A model generated the notes under the pieces. The model ran no database searches, was not told the DNA's origin, and saw only the letters and a program-made list of their open reading frames with translations. A DNA stretch of 64,000 nt, taken from positions 28,690 through 92,689 of the forward strand of contig CAZYFS010000001.1 of assembly GCA_964647465.1 (NCBI GenBank), written 5' to 3'. The position numbers and the translations under genes were made by a program. Of the stretch, positions 34,317 through 42,846 are shown in pieces; positions within the stretch are counted from its first letter, which is position 1, and each line of letters starts with the position of its first letter. The stretch comes from CAZYFS01 sp964647465 (lineage in GTDB: Bacteria; Patescibacteriota; Minisyncoccia; Minisyncoccales; UBA1441).

Positions 34317-34691
34317 TTAATTGAGGGGTAAAATTTTCTCTACTTTCCCAACCACCTCTTCGGGATCAAAGTTTGTCTTTATAATCCAATCTTTCGCTCC
34401 TAGTTTCTGAGCTCGGCTAATTTCTACCGGCTGCCCAGAATTAGAAATGATTATAATTGGAATGTCTTTAATTTCTTCTATCCTATCCTTCGCTTCCATT
34501 ACTTCAAACCCGTCCATTTTCGGCATAGCAACATCAAGCAGTATTAAATCGGGCCGAATTTCTTTGATTTTCTCAAGACCTTCTTTTCCGTCTGCAGCAA
34601 CAATACTTCTGTATCCTCGACGTAACAATTTGCGCTTAAGAAAAGAGGCTAGAACTTCTTCGTCTTCGATGATAAGAATTGTCTTGATCAT
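34317..34691 (-). CDS. Response regulator, receiver domain only
   Basis: 124 aa CheY-like receiver: ILIIEDEEV (D10/E11 region), phospho-acceptor D53 in DLILLDVAMPKMDG, IISNSGQ and K in DWIIKTNF. It is similar to its neighbour but not identical, so the two are probably an old duplication. It is 51 bp downstream of the histidine kinase gene. The absence of a DNA-binding output domain is notable in both. Confidence 0.92.
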   Translation of the reverse strand: MIKTILIIEDEEVLASFLKRKLLRRGYRSIVAADGKEGLEKIKEIRPDLILLDVAMPKMDGFEVMEAKDRIEEIKDIPIIIISNSGQPVEISRAQKLGAKDWIIKTNFDPEEVVGKVEKILPLN

Positions 34692-34742
34692 ATTATCAAC
34701 TTACTCTCTGTTATCTATTCTACTCCGAAAAAGATGGTTTTG

Positions 34743-36734
34743 TCAACTAGTTTGGTTCGTTGGCGAGTGCAGAGGAATTGTAAAAAAGAATGTCGTTCCT
34801 TTTCCTTTCTTAGAAGAAAACCAAATTTTACCACCATGAGCATTAATAATGTTTCGGGCAATAAATAAACCTAACCCTGTTCCGTTTGGCATTGTAGAAA
34901 TAGCATTCTCTGTTCTATAAAATCTTCTAAAAATATGAGCTTGTTGAGATTCCGAAATACCAATTCCCGTGTCTTTAATAGAAAAAAGGAGGGCATCGCT
35001 ATCTTGCGATAAATTAATAACTATCGACCCTCCACTTGGCGTATAGTTGATAGCATTACTAAGAAGGTTTTGAATAACCAATTTCATTTTTTCGGTGTCT
35101 ATTTTGACGTCTGGGAAATCTCGCCGAGCTCCACGAAAAGAAAATTTAAGCTTTTTCCTTTCTATTATTAACTGATGATTTTTCGTTACTTGAGTGATTA
35201 AATCTCTTAAGCTCGTTTTTTGGACATCATAAAGAAACCTTCCTTCTTCAATCCGGCTGACATTGAGAAGATCGTTAACCAAACGAATCATTCTTTGGTT
35301 ACTCTCGTAAGTTTTAGAAAGTAAATTTTTTTGTTCAGAATTTAAATCTCCTTCATCCCCATCAAGCAACATCTTGATGCTCCATTTTATCGCCGATAGA
35401 GGTGTTCTTAATTGATGAGCAGCTACCGAAACGAAAGAGGTTTTCATTTGCTGGACAAGTACTTCTCGAGAAATGTCGCGGAAGATTATTAAATAATTTA
35501 TTATTCGTAGCCGTCTCCCCATCGCAATAACCGACACTTCAATTGTTCGGTCCTTTCCTAAAGAAATATTAGCCTTAGAAGTTATCCTAAGATTGTCCTG
35601 AGTGTCTAGAATCGAGTCTAAAACAGACGAAAGAAGACGGTTGTTCCGCCATTCAGAAAGATTACTTTCAATCATGTCCGAAGAACGAATTCCAAATATT
35701 TGTTCGACTCTCTTATTAACAATTTTAATTATGTTGTCTTCGTTAACGATTAGCAAGCCATCAACAAAATTATTAATAATTATCATCGTTTTTTCTTTCT
35801 CTCTTTCGGCAACAAGCCGAGATTTTTCTGTATCTTCTAGGATATTTAAAAGAGCGCTAGATGTTTCCTTTAGTTCTTCTGCTTGTTCTTTTTGGTGTTC
35901 ACCTTCTGTTCTTTTCTTCTGTTCCATCGTTTGACGAAACGTTTGCATTAATTGTTTTGTTTGATGATCCCAAGTTCGACTCCTTGTCTCTAGGGTTTGT
36001 TTTGCGTCCCGGAGAGATCGACGGAGATTAATCGCTTCGGTGTTTCTTTGTCCTAATCGATCTTGGAGCCTCTCATTTATTGTTTTGAGCTGTCTAGTAA
36101 TCCAACCTGAACGATCGTGAGTATAATTAACTATTAATTGTGTCGCAAAAATTACTGCTCCGCTTAGAATAACCGTAAGCGTTGTTGTCGGGATTGAAGA
36201 AAGATACTCTGTTGGCAACGGATAATGCTTATAACTCAAAAGAAAATCGCTGTTCTCTAAAAGAGATAAGAAAGTTAATCCCAGCCAGGCAAAAGAATAG
36301 AAAAATGTTTGATAGGGGGCTATTTCGATGAGCGAAGAATTGAAAATCAAATAGAAAACAAAAAACAAAGCCGCAATATAGAAAAGAGGGAATGAATAAT
36401 AAATGAGAACTGGGGCAATAAGATAAAAGCCAAACCAAGCTGCTAATATTTCCAGAACAAAGATGCTGGCCAATAAACGATATACTTGATCCTTTAACAG
36501 ATGAGAGGTTTTTTTTGCATAGCTAACGAAGAAGAAAAATAAACCAAAAGAGAAAAAGATTAAACATATTCCCAAAACACAATTAGGGAAACTCGGCAAA
36601 ACAAGGGAAAACAAAAACGCAAATAAAACAAAACTCGGGAGTAAAAACCTTCTCATTTTGACTTGTCGAGCAAGACTATGTAGCAAAATAACTCTTTCTG
36701 ATGAAGAGAAAAAATTTTCTTTATTGCTTTCCAT
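34743..36734 (-). CDS. Membrane sensor histidine kinase with PAS domain
   Basis: 663 aa. About seven hydrophobic segments lie between residues 30 and 205, then a coiled coil (about 212-315), a PAS domain (about 316-425, NNFVDGLLIVNEDNIIKIVN), and the dimerisation domain with the phospho-acceptor H440 in VAAHQLRTPLSAIKWS. The catalytic domain shows the N box NLLSNAINYTP (N556, N560), G1 DTGIGI (588-593) and G2 GTGLGLFIAR (618-627). The kinase should phosphorylate the two adjacent receivers. The signal is unknown. It overlaps the upstream membrane/coiled-coil gene by 14 bp. Confidence 0.93.
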   Translation of the reverse strand: MESNKENFFSSSERVILLHSLARQVKMRRFLLPSFVLFAFLFSLVLPSFPNCVLGICLIFFSFGLFFFFVSYAKKTSHLLKDQVYRLLASIFVLEILAAWFGFYLIAPVLIYYSFPLFYIAALFFVFYLIFNSSLIEIAPYQTFFYSFAWLGLTFLSLLENSDFLLSYKHYPLPTEYLSSIPTTTLTVILSGAVIFATQLIVNYTHDRSGWITRQLKTINERLQDRLGQRNTEAINLRRSLRDAKQTLETRSRTWDHQTKQLMQTFRQTMEQKKRTEGEHQKEQAEELKETSSALLNILEDTEKSRLVAEREKEKTMIIINNFVDGLLIVNEDNIIKIVNKRVEQIFGIRSSDMIESNLSEWRNNRLLSSVLDSILDTQDNLRITSKANISLGKDRTIEVSVIAMGRRLRIINYLIIFRDISREVLVQQMKTSFVSVAAHQLRTPLSAIKWSIKMLLDGDEGDLNSEQKNLLSKTYESNQRMIRLVNDLLNVSRIEEGRFLYDVQKTSLRDLITQVTKNHQLIIERKKLKFSFRGARRDFPDVKIDTEKMKLVIQNLLSNAINYTPSGGSIVINLSQDSDALLFSIKDTGIGISESQQAHIFRRFYRTENAISTMPNGTGLGLFIARNIINAHGGKIWFSSKKGKGTTFFFTIPLHSPTNQTS

Positions 36735-37572
36735 CTTTCTTTTTTAAGAAATTATTTTCTTTTAAAATCACTATCTCTTTTTTTAATTCTATCATTTTAA
36801 GTTCCCTGTCAACGGTTAAACGACGGAATCTTTCAAGCTCTTCAATCCTTTCTCGTAAAGCTTCTGTTTTTACTTTATTTTCTTGCCTTAGGAATTTTGC
36901 TTGCTCTTCTAATTGTTTAGTTCTTGCTTTAATCCTTATTTGCAGTACTCGAGCTGTTTCTTCTAGGTTAATTTTCATCTGATTATTTCGCTGTAAGCTA
37001 TTGTAGCTTTTTAATCCATTCCAGGTCGACATCGCCGTCATCATAACAATGGCAACCAAAGCAAAAAGGAATCTTGCTAAAAAATAAGGATTTCCTTCTA
37101 AGAAAATTGGGGAAAAGAAAAAAATGCTTATCATCCCGGATAACGCTAAAAATCCTAAAAACAATGAGTTTCTTAAGAAAAAATTAGTCGTTAACCAATT
37201 TTCTAAAAAGAGAAATAGGAGAAAAAAAATAAAAAAAGATCCCGTCCAATCAATAGCCGTTAAGTAAATAAGCCAAACAAACAATCCAACAAAAAAAGTA
37301 TTATTAGAAAAAAGAATTACCGTTTGAAATTTCTTTTCTGAATAAAGAAAAAGGCTAGCAATAAGCCAAATCGCCCAAATTACTATACCATTCCCTAAGG
37401 AAAACCAAGGCTGGAATCGAAAAACATTATAATAAATACCACTCAAAAATATGGCGCCTAAAGCTCCAAAATTAATAAAAAGAAAAAGCGCTAATTTTCC
37501 TCTCTCTTCTTTTTTGTTTTTTAAAAAATGATCATCTCGAGAAAAAAGTGGGCGGAAATTAATTAACGACAT
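36721..37572 (-). CDS. Membrane protein with C-terminal coiled coil, kinase-less sensor-like
   Basis: 283 aa: about six hydrophobic segments (residues 25-180) and a long charged coiled coil (about 205-275, with RIKARTKQLEEQAKFLRQEN and RIEELERFRRLTVDRELKMI). The arrangement mimics the membrane-plus-coiled-coil part of the neighbouring histidine kinase, and the LERFRRLTVDRELKMIELKKEI-type tail is common in sensor proteins before a kinase core, but there is no HisKA or ATPase domain. It may be a sensory partner of the kinase or a truncated sensor. It overlaps the kinase start by 14 bp, so they are translationally coupled. Confidence 0.65.
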   Translation of the reverse strand: MSLINFRPLFSRDDHFLKNKKEERGKLALFLFINFGALGAIFLSGIYYNVFRFQPWFSLGNGIVIWAIWLIASLFLYSEKKFQTVILFSNNTFFVGLFVWLIYLTAIDWTGSFFIFFLLFLFLENWLTTNFFLRNSLFLGFLALSGMISIFFFSPIFLEGNPYFLARFLFALVAIVMMTAMSTWNGLKSYNSLQRNNQMKINLEETARVLQIRIKARTKQLEEQAKFLRQENKVKTEALRERIEELERFRRLTVDRELKMIELKKEIVILKENNFLKKKDGKQ

Positions 37573-37582
37573 AGTTTTAAAA

Positions 37583-38473
37583 TTAAGGGAGGTAATTTAT
37601 CAATCTGTTAAACCCAAGAGCTTGAAAAGCTTTCTTTGCCTGTTCTTTATTATAACTCTTTTGACTACATTTTTCTAATTCGAAGTCAATTTCTACATCT
37701 TGTTTGATTTTCCCTAGTTCTCGACTTAGGAGAATTTGCTGATAATTTTCTCTCAAGATTGTTTGTTTTCTCTCTTCAATTTCAGCCAATCCATACCCCA
37801 TCTCTTTATATAAATTGTCGAGCGAACCAAATTGTTTTAAAAGCTTAATAGCTGTTTTTTCTCCAATCCCAGGTGCCCCCGGAATATTATCTGACCTATC
37901 TCCCTGTAAAGCTTTTAAATCAAGAAGTTGATCAACTTTTAATCCTTCGTATTTTTGCTTAACAGCTTCTCTATCGTAGATTTCAACTTGGCTTAATCCT
38001 TTTTTTAAAAGCATGACTTTCGTTCGATCATTAACTAATTGAAGCAAGTCTTTGTCGCCACTAAGGATTATAATGTTAATCTTTTTAACTTCCCGAGCTA
38101 TGGTTCCAATAAGATCATCTGCTTCATATCCTTCTCGGGCAATTATCGGAATTTCTAATAAGTTGAGTAATTTTTTAATTTGCGGAATTTGATCATATAA
38201 TTCTTGGGGGGCCTTAACTCTCGTTGCTTTATAAGCGGGGTATATCTTTTGACGAAAGGTTGGCCCAGGGGAGTCAAAAGTCGTTACTATATATTGAGGC
38301 GCCATTTCTCTTATAGCCTTAAAAAGCAGAGAGAAAAAACCATAAGCGGCATTAATTAGGTCGCCGCTAGCAGTCGTCAAAGGAGGCAAGGCGTGATAAG
38401 CACGGTGAATCAAGGCATTGCTGTCAACAATAAGTAAAACAGGTTTGGTTTTATTGCTTACTTTTTCTTCCAT
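37583..38473 (-). CDS. 5'-3' exonuclease (PolA N-terminal-type), stand-alone
   Basis: 296 aa flap nuclease of the PIN/FEN type: VLLIVDSNALIHRAYHALP (near 12-30), YIVTTFDSPGPTFRQKIYPAYKATR (about 61-85), EADDLIGTIA, IIILSGDKDLLQLV and the helix-hairpin-helix ALQGDRSDNIPGAPGIGEKTAIKLL (about 188-212). The metal-binding aspartates are present. No DNA polymerase domain follows, so primer removal and gap filling must be done by separate proteins. It overlaps tsaE by 16 bp. Confidence 0.92.
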   Translation of the reverse strand: MEEKVSNKTKPVLLIVDSNALIHRAYHALPPLTTASGDLINAAYGFFSLLFKAIREMAPQYIVTTFDSPGPTFRQKIYPAYKATRVKAPQELYDQIPQIKKLLNLLEIPIIAREGYEADDLIGTIAREVKKINIIILSGDKDLLQLVNDRTKVMLLKKGLSQVEIYDREAVKQKYEGLKVDQLLDLKALQGDRSDNIPGAPGIGEKTAIKLLKQFGSLDNLYKEMGYGLAEIEERKQTILRENYQQILLSRELGKIKQDVEIDFELEKCSQKSYNKEQAKKAFQALGFNRLINYLP

Positions 38474-38955
38474 AAAAAAGATAATTCTTTAAGCACTAGA
38501 GGAGATCCAGAAAAAATAATTTCTCTTTCGCTAATGTTATTGAAATCAAAATGAATTTTGATTTTAGGGGAGGGAAGAAGTTTCTTGACTCTATCTCCCC
38601 ACTCTAGGGCAATAATATTTTTTTTGTTGTCCAAAATTTCTACCAGGCCAAGGGTGTTGTCTTTCCCTTCTATTCGATAACAATCAAAGTGATAAAAGAA
38701 ACTGAAAGGAAAATCTGGTCTTCTAATTTTATATTTTCGAAAAATAACAAAAGTTGGACTTAAAACTTGCCTTTTAATTTCAAGTCCCTGAGCCAATCCT
38801 TGCAGAAAAGAGGTTTTCCCCCCGCCTAAATCACCCACCAGAACTATCGTAAAGGACTCCTTGTTGTTAACTTCTCCTTTGGCTAGAATAATGGCTTCAA
38901 TCAACAGGTGGCCCAATCTTTTTGTTTCTGCTACACTATTAGTAGTAATTTTCAT
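38458..38955 (-). CDS. tsaE: tRNA threonylcarbamoyladenosine biosynthesis protein TsaE
   Basis: ATPase needed for t6A37 formation on ANN-reading tRNAs. I use ATG at 38955 (MKITTNSVAETKRLGHLL) rather than the TTG at 38967. The P-loop GDLGGGKTSFLQGLAQGL (about 41-58) and the motif LSPTFVIFRKY (about 66-76) are typical, as are HFDCYRI and IALEWGDRVKKLLP. The length of 165 aa is normal. Its start is four bases from the ATG of a divergent plus-strand gene. Partner genes tsaB, tsaC and tsaD are not in the window. Confidence 0.92.
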   Translation of the reverse strand: MKITTNSVAETKRLGHLLIEAIILAKGEVNNKESFTIVLVGDLGGGKTSFLQGLAQGLEIKRQVLSPTFVIFRKYKIRRPDFPFSFFYHFDCYRIEGKDNTLGLVEILDNKKNIIALEWGDRVKKLLPSPKIKIHFDFNNISEREIIFSGSPLVLKELSFLWKKK

Positions 38956-38959
38956 TGTT

Positions 38960-40075
38960 ATGGGCAATAATAAAACAAAAAATGGCTCAATTATTACAAA
39001 AATGGATAAAACCCAATTAGAGAAAGCTGTTGCTTTAATTAAAACTAGCCAGCAAATTTACATTTTCCCAACCCTTTCAACAAATCGGGATTTCCTCCTC
39101 CCTTCGCTAGGCTTATTTTATGCTCTCCAAAAATTAGAAAAAGGCTCTGGTTTAATTCTGGGAATGTTACCCTTAAGTGAACAAAGCTTAATTTTTAAGC
39201 CAACCGAAGATGAAAATAAAATAACTATTCTTTCTCCTTCCGCGGATAATATTAGGAGACTTCGTTATGAAAAAGAGAAGGATAATTTGGTTCTCTATTT
39301 TGATAATAAGGGAAATAGTCCAAAAAAGCAAGATGTAATCTTTTCCGGTTTTTCAACACAAAAACGGGCTGATTTACTGATAACAATAGGAGCTGATAGT
39401 TCTGAAGAGATTAAACACCCTCTTTTCCAAAAAAACTTTCTAGGCACTCCTTGGCTGTCTATCGGGGGACAAGATAAGAAAATTTCTCCCCTCCAAACAA
39501 TATTACCCCTTTCTCCTTCTGTTTCTTGTGCAAAAGTTATTTTTCGTCTTCTAAAAAAAATCGACGAGAATTTGATAGATCAACGAAGCGCTGCTTATTT
39601 ATTGCGTAGTTTGCAATTTCTCCCAAATTTTTCTCCTTCTGATGATTTTTTTCAAACAGTTGCTAATCTTGTAAATCACCGAGCCCTAGAATATAAAATT
39701 AACCCTTGCTCTACTCAGTCCCTCAAACAACTAAATTTACTAAAAACATTAGTAGGTAGATTGCAGTTTTCTCTGTCAGCCAATATCGCCTTTGCTAGCT
39801 TATCGACCAAGGATATAAATTCCAGCTCTTCGACTGATTTGATTTTTCTCTTTCAAGAATTACGGAAAGGATTACTTTCTCTCAAAAACTTTCTGGTATT
39901 GTGGCCCATTAATGATGGTCAATTTCAAGTCGTTGCTTATCTCAAAGATAAGAAAAAACTAGCTCTTCTTCAGTCACGCTACCAAGGGGTTGTTAACACT
40001 AATCGTAGCTTATTCTCTATCTCCGGAAAAAGTTCTCTTTTGGTTGCTAAAAAAATAATTAAGACTCTTTCTTAA
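38960..40075 (+). CDS. Degenerate DHH/NrnA-like phosphoesterase family protein
   Basis: Start at ATG 38960 (MGNNKTKNGSIITK) or the ATG at 39002 (MDKTQLEKAVALIKTSQQIYIF); the second gives a better fit to the family. The opening helix-strand KAVALIKTSQQIYIF...LLPSLGLFYALQKLEKGSG and the later RADLLITIGADSSEEIKHPLF...WLSIG follow the order of DHH oligoribonucleases (NrnA), but the HxxxDxD, central aspartate and DHH metal ligands are missing. The middle part (about 190-300) is helical. I therefore read it as an inactive or altered DHH relative; the assignment is tentative. It is followed 7 bp later by a PilB-like gene, so it is the first gene of a five-gene plus-strand run. Confidence 0.45.
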   Translation: MGNNKTKNGSIITKMDKTQLEKAVALIKTSQQIYIFPTLSTNRDFLLPSLGLFYALQKLEKGSGLILGMLPLSEQSLIFKPTEDENKITILSPSADNIRRLRYEKEKDNLVLYFDNKGNSPKKQDVIFSGFSTQKRADLLITIGADSSEEIKHPLFQKNFLGTPWLSIGGQDKKISPLQTILPLSPSVSCAKVIFRLLKKIDENLIDQRSAAYLLRSLQFLPNFSPSDDFFQTVANLVNHRALEYKINPCSTQSLKQLNLLKTLVGRLQFSLSANIAFASLSTKDINSSSSTDLIFLFQELRKGLLSLKNFLVLWPINDGQFQVVAYLKDKKKLALLQSRYQGVVNTNRSLFSISGKSSLLVAKKIIKTLS

Positions 40076-40082
40076 AAATATT

Positions 40083-41399
40083 ATGACTAAAGCCACAGAT
40101 GGTGTTCATATCAGTCCTTTCGTTATCAAGGAAATACTCCCTTCTATTAAAAATATTCGTAATTTCCAACAATCTCTTCAAAAGAATCTTTCTGAAAATA
40201 CCTCGCAAATCGTTGATATTATACTTGGTGGGACAATTATTCTTCGCGCTTCTGATATTCATATCGAGCCTCAAAGCGGAAAAGTTCGTCTAAGAATAAG
40301 GGTTGACGGGGTTCTTCAGACTATAATTTATTTTTCGCCAGAAACATACAAGGGGATAGTAGATCGTTTTAAGCTCCTTTCCCGGTTGAAATTAAATATT
40401 CGTCGAAAAGCCCAAGATGGCCGTTTTAATATTATCTTTGATCGAGAGGGAGAAGAAAAAAACATCGAAGTACGAACCTCTGCTCTTCCTTCTGAATACG
40501 GGGAAGCCATCGTAATGAGGATCCTCGATCCAAAGAACTTAAAAAATATTGAAAAACTAGGGATCCGGGAAGATATTCTAGCTCTTTTCCAGCAGGAACT
40601 TAAACGACCTAATGGAATGATTCTTGTGACCGGACCAACTGGTTCAGGAAAAACAACAACTCTCTACGCCTTTTTAAGAACGGTTCATGACCCAGGGATC
40701 AAAATTATCACTATTGAAGATCCAATTGAATACGAGTTGGAGGGAATTTCCCAAACTCAAGTTAATCCAACTTATGGATACGACTTTGAGTCAGGACTAT
40801 CGGCTATTGTTCGCCAAGATCCCGATGTTATCCTTGTTGGGGAAATAAGAACCTATCAAACAGCAAAAATCGCTCTTCAGGCGGCGATGACCGGACATTT
40901 AGTTTTTAGCACTCTTCATACTAATGACGCCACAGGAACAATTTCTCGATTAGAAGCGCTCGGAGAAAGCAGCACTAATATTGCCCCCGCCCTCAATTTG
41001 GTTATTGCTCAACGTTTAGTTCGTAACGTTTGTCCGCGTTGCGCTTATTTCCTTAAAGCAACAGACAAAGAAAAGGAGACTTTACGTTCGGGGCTAAAAG
41101 GAAGTCCTGTCCTTCAGAAATTTGCCTCTCTTGACTTCGATAAATTAAAAATAGCCCATGTTCATCCAGATGGGTGTGAATCCTGTAACTTTACCGGATA
41201 TCAAGGACGAACAGGAATTTTTGAAGCTTTTGCTCTTGATGACGAGATTGAAAATTTCGTTCTCGAATCTCCATCAATTCCCCGATTAAAAGAAGCTTTA
41301 AAGAAAAAGGGGATGACCTCTATGTATCAAGACGGACTAGTTAAAGTAATTCAACAAAAAACTACTCTTGAAGAAGTCCTCCGGGTTAGCGAAAAATGA
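40083..41399 (+). CDS. PilB/GspE-type secretion ATPase
   Basis: 438 aa assembly ATPase of the type IV pilus/type II secretion family. Visible are ASDIHIEPQSGKVRLRIRVDG (about 56-76), Walker A GPTGSGKT (184-191), the Asp box IEDPIEYELEGISQTQVN (211-228), Walker B DPDVILVGEIR (246-256) followed by T257 where most homologues have Asp, the His box GHLVFSTLHTND (271-282), and a tetracysteine zinc site (CPRCAY near 318 and CESCNFTGYQGRTGIFE near 361). The long N1 domain is missing, as in short PilB/PilT-like proteins. It overlaps the next gene by 4 bp. No pilin gene is seen. Confidence 0.93.
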   Translation: MTKATDGVHISPFVIKEILPSIKNIRNFQQSLQKNLSENTSQIVDIILGGTIILRASDIHIEPQSGKVRLRIRVDGVLQTIIYFSPETYKGIVDRFKLLSRLKLNIRRKAQDGRFNIIFDREGEEKNIEVRTSALPSEYGEAIVMRILDPKNLKNIEKLGIREDILALFQQELKRPNGMILVTGPTGSGKTTTLYAFLRTVHDPGIKIITIEDPIEYELEGISQTQVNPTYGYDFESGLSAIVRQDPDVILVGEIRTYQTAKIALQAAMTGHLVFSTLHTNDATGTISRLEALGESSTNIAPALNLVIAQRLVRNVCPRCAYFLKATDKEKETLRSGLKGSPVLQKFASLDFDKLKIAHVHPDGCESCNFTGYQGRTGIFEAFALDDEIENFVLESPSIPRLKEALKKKGMTSMYQDGLVKVIQQKTTLEEVLRVSEK

Positions 41400-42127
41400 A
41401 TGGAGGTTTCTTGTTCCGATCACTTCTTCTTTTGCTGTTTTTCCTTTTTCTCCCTCTCGAAACAAAAGCAAGCCTTACTCCTTTTATTATTGAAGTTCAA
41501 ATTAGAGGAGCTCAAGTTGACGAAGACTACGTTAAAATTTATAATCCGCTTGATCGGGAAATTAACGTTAGTCGTTATCAGCTCAAAAAGAAGAGTTCAA
41601 CAGGAAAAGAATATTCTCTCAGAATTTTCCCTTCTTCAACCATCATTCCTCCTAAAGGAGAAATTATTTGGGCAAATTCAAACAATGGATATGCTCAATC
41701 GCTCTCCGTTCAAGTAAAAAGCACGGCTAATTTATCAATAAATAATAGTATCGCTTTTTTTGATAAAAATGGTAAAATAATTAATGCCTTGGGTTGGGGA
41801 GAGGGAATAAGTCAATTTTTCGAAGGATCTCTCTATCCCTTCAATCCTCAGGCGCAGCAGCAGTTAAGGAGGAAGCAAAATCAAGGAAATTTTCAAAACA
41901 CTGATTCTAATGCGGAAGATTTCTACCTTTTCCCAGTTGAGATAAAATTGATTGATGTTCTTGAAGAAAAAAACCAGCTCGACAATTCTTTCCTAGAGGA
42001 CAATTCTGTTTTGGGCCCTCAAACACCCAAAAGTTTTCCGCGAAAATTAAGTGTTTTTGTAGCCGGATTAAGTTTCTCTTTTGTTTTTAGTTTTATTGTT
42101 ATTGTTTTAAAAGAAAAATTATCATGA
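41396..42127 (+). CDS. Exported lamin-tail-domain (LTD) protein with C-terminal membrane anchor
   Basis: 243 aa: a signal peptide (LLLFFLFLPLETKA, about 11-24), then a beta-rich lamin-tail domain (about 27-140, with VKIYNPLDREINVSRYQLKK, IPPKGEIIWANSNN and NNSIAFFDKNGKIINALGW), a hydrophilic spacer, and a C-terminal transmembrane helix (VFVAGLSFSFVFSFIVIVL, about 219-237) with a short positive tail. The LTD fold is often used extracellularly for adhesion or nucleic-acid/surface binding. It is translationally coupled (ATGA overlaps) to the PilB-like gene before it and yebC after it. The role with the ATPase is inference. Confidence 0.82.
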   Translation: MNGGFLFRSLLLLLFFLFLPLETKASLTPFIIEVQIRGAQVDEDYVKIYNPLDREINVSRYQLKKKSSTGKEYSLRIFPSSTIIPPKGEIIWANSNNGYAQSLSVQVKSTANLSINNSIAFFDKNGKIINALGWGEGISQFFEGSLYPFNPQAQQQLRRKQNQGNFQNTDSNAEDFYLFPVEIKLIDVLEEKNQLDNSFLEDNSVLGPQTPKSFPRKLSVFVAGLSFSFVFSFIVIVLKEKLS

Positions 42128-42843
42128 GTGGACATTCACATTGGTCAACAATCAAACACCAGAAAGAAACCGAAGATCAAAAAAGAGGGAAGAGTTTCTC
42201 GAAAATTGCCCGACTAATTACTATTGCAGCCCGAGAAGGTGGTGGTGATCCAGGAAGCAATCCAGGATTACGTTCAGTAATTGAGAAGGCTAAAAGCGCA
42301 AACATGCCTACGAAAAAAATTGACGGTGCCATCGAAAGAGGATCGGGGGAAGCAACGAAGGAAAATCTTGAAAGGATCACTTACGAAGCATTGGGGCCAG
42401 GAGGAATCCGGATAATTGTTGAAGTGATTACCGACAATAAAAATCGAACACTAGAAGACATAAAACAAACCTTGAGTAAAAACGGGGGGAAACTTGCTGA
42501 AATTGGTTCAGTTAAATGGTTGTTTGAACAAAAAGGGACAATTCTTGTCTCTGAAAAAGATCAAGCACAAAAAGAAGCTATTGAACTACAAGTCATTGAA
42601 GCGGGAGCTGAAGATATAAGAATCCAAGAAGACGATTTAATTATTCTAACTCAACCAAATGATCTTCAAAAAGTAATCCAATCTCTCCGTGAAAAAGAAA
42701 TTGACATCCGTGAATCATCCCTAGAATGGATTCCCAAAAATCAAGTTTCCGTTTCAGAAAAAGAGCAGGGGAAATTTGAAAAACTACTTCTTGCCCTTGA
42801 TCAGAATGAAGATGTTCAAGAAGTATATGATAATACAGAATAA
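42124..42843 (+). CDS. yebC: YebC/PmpR family transcriptional/translation regulator
   Basis: 239 aa, starting MSGHSHWSTIKHQKETEDQKRGKSFSKIARLI, the fixed opening of the family (usual form AGHSKWSxIKH). It continues NPGLRSVIEKAKSANMPTKKIDGAIERGSG and YEALGPGGIRIIVEVITDNKNRT. Members bind DNA or relieve ribosome stalling at proline stretches in recent work. It lies directly before ruvC, a common bacterial neighbourhood, and overlaps the LTD gene by 4 bp. Confidence 0.95.
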   Translation: MSGHSHWSTIKHQKETEDQKRGKSFSKIARLITIAAREGGGDPGSNPGLRSVIEKAKSANMPTKKIDGAIERGSGEATKENLERITYEALGPGGIRIIVEVITDNKNRTLEDIKQTLSKNGGKLAEIGSVKWLFEQKGTILVSEKDQAQKEAIELQVIEAGAEDIRIQEDDLIILTQPNDLQKVIQSLREKEIDIRESSLEWIPKNQVSVSEKEQGKFEKLLLALDQNEDVQEVYDNTE

Positions 42844-42846
42844 AAT

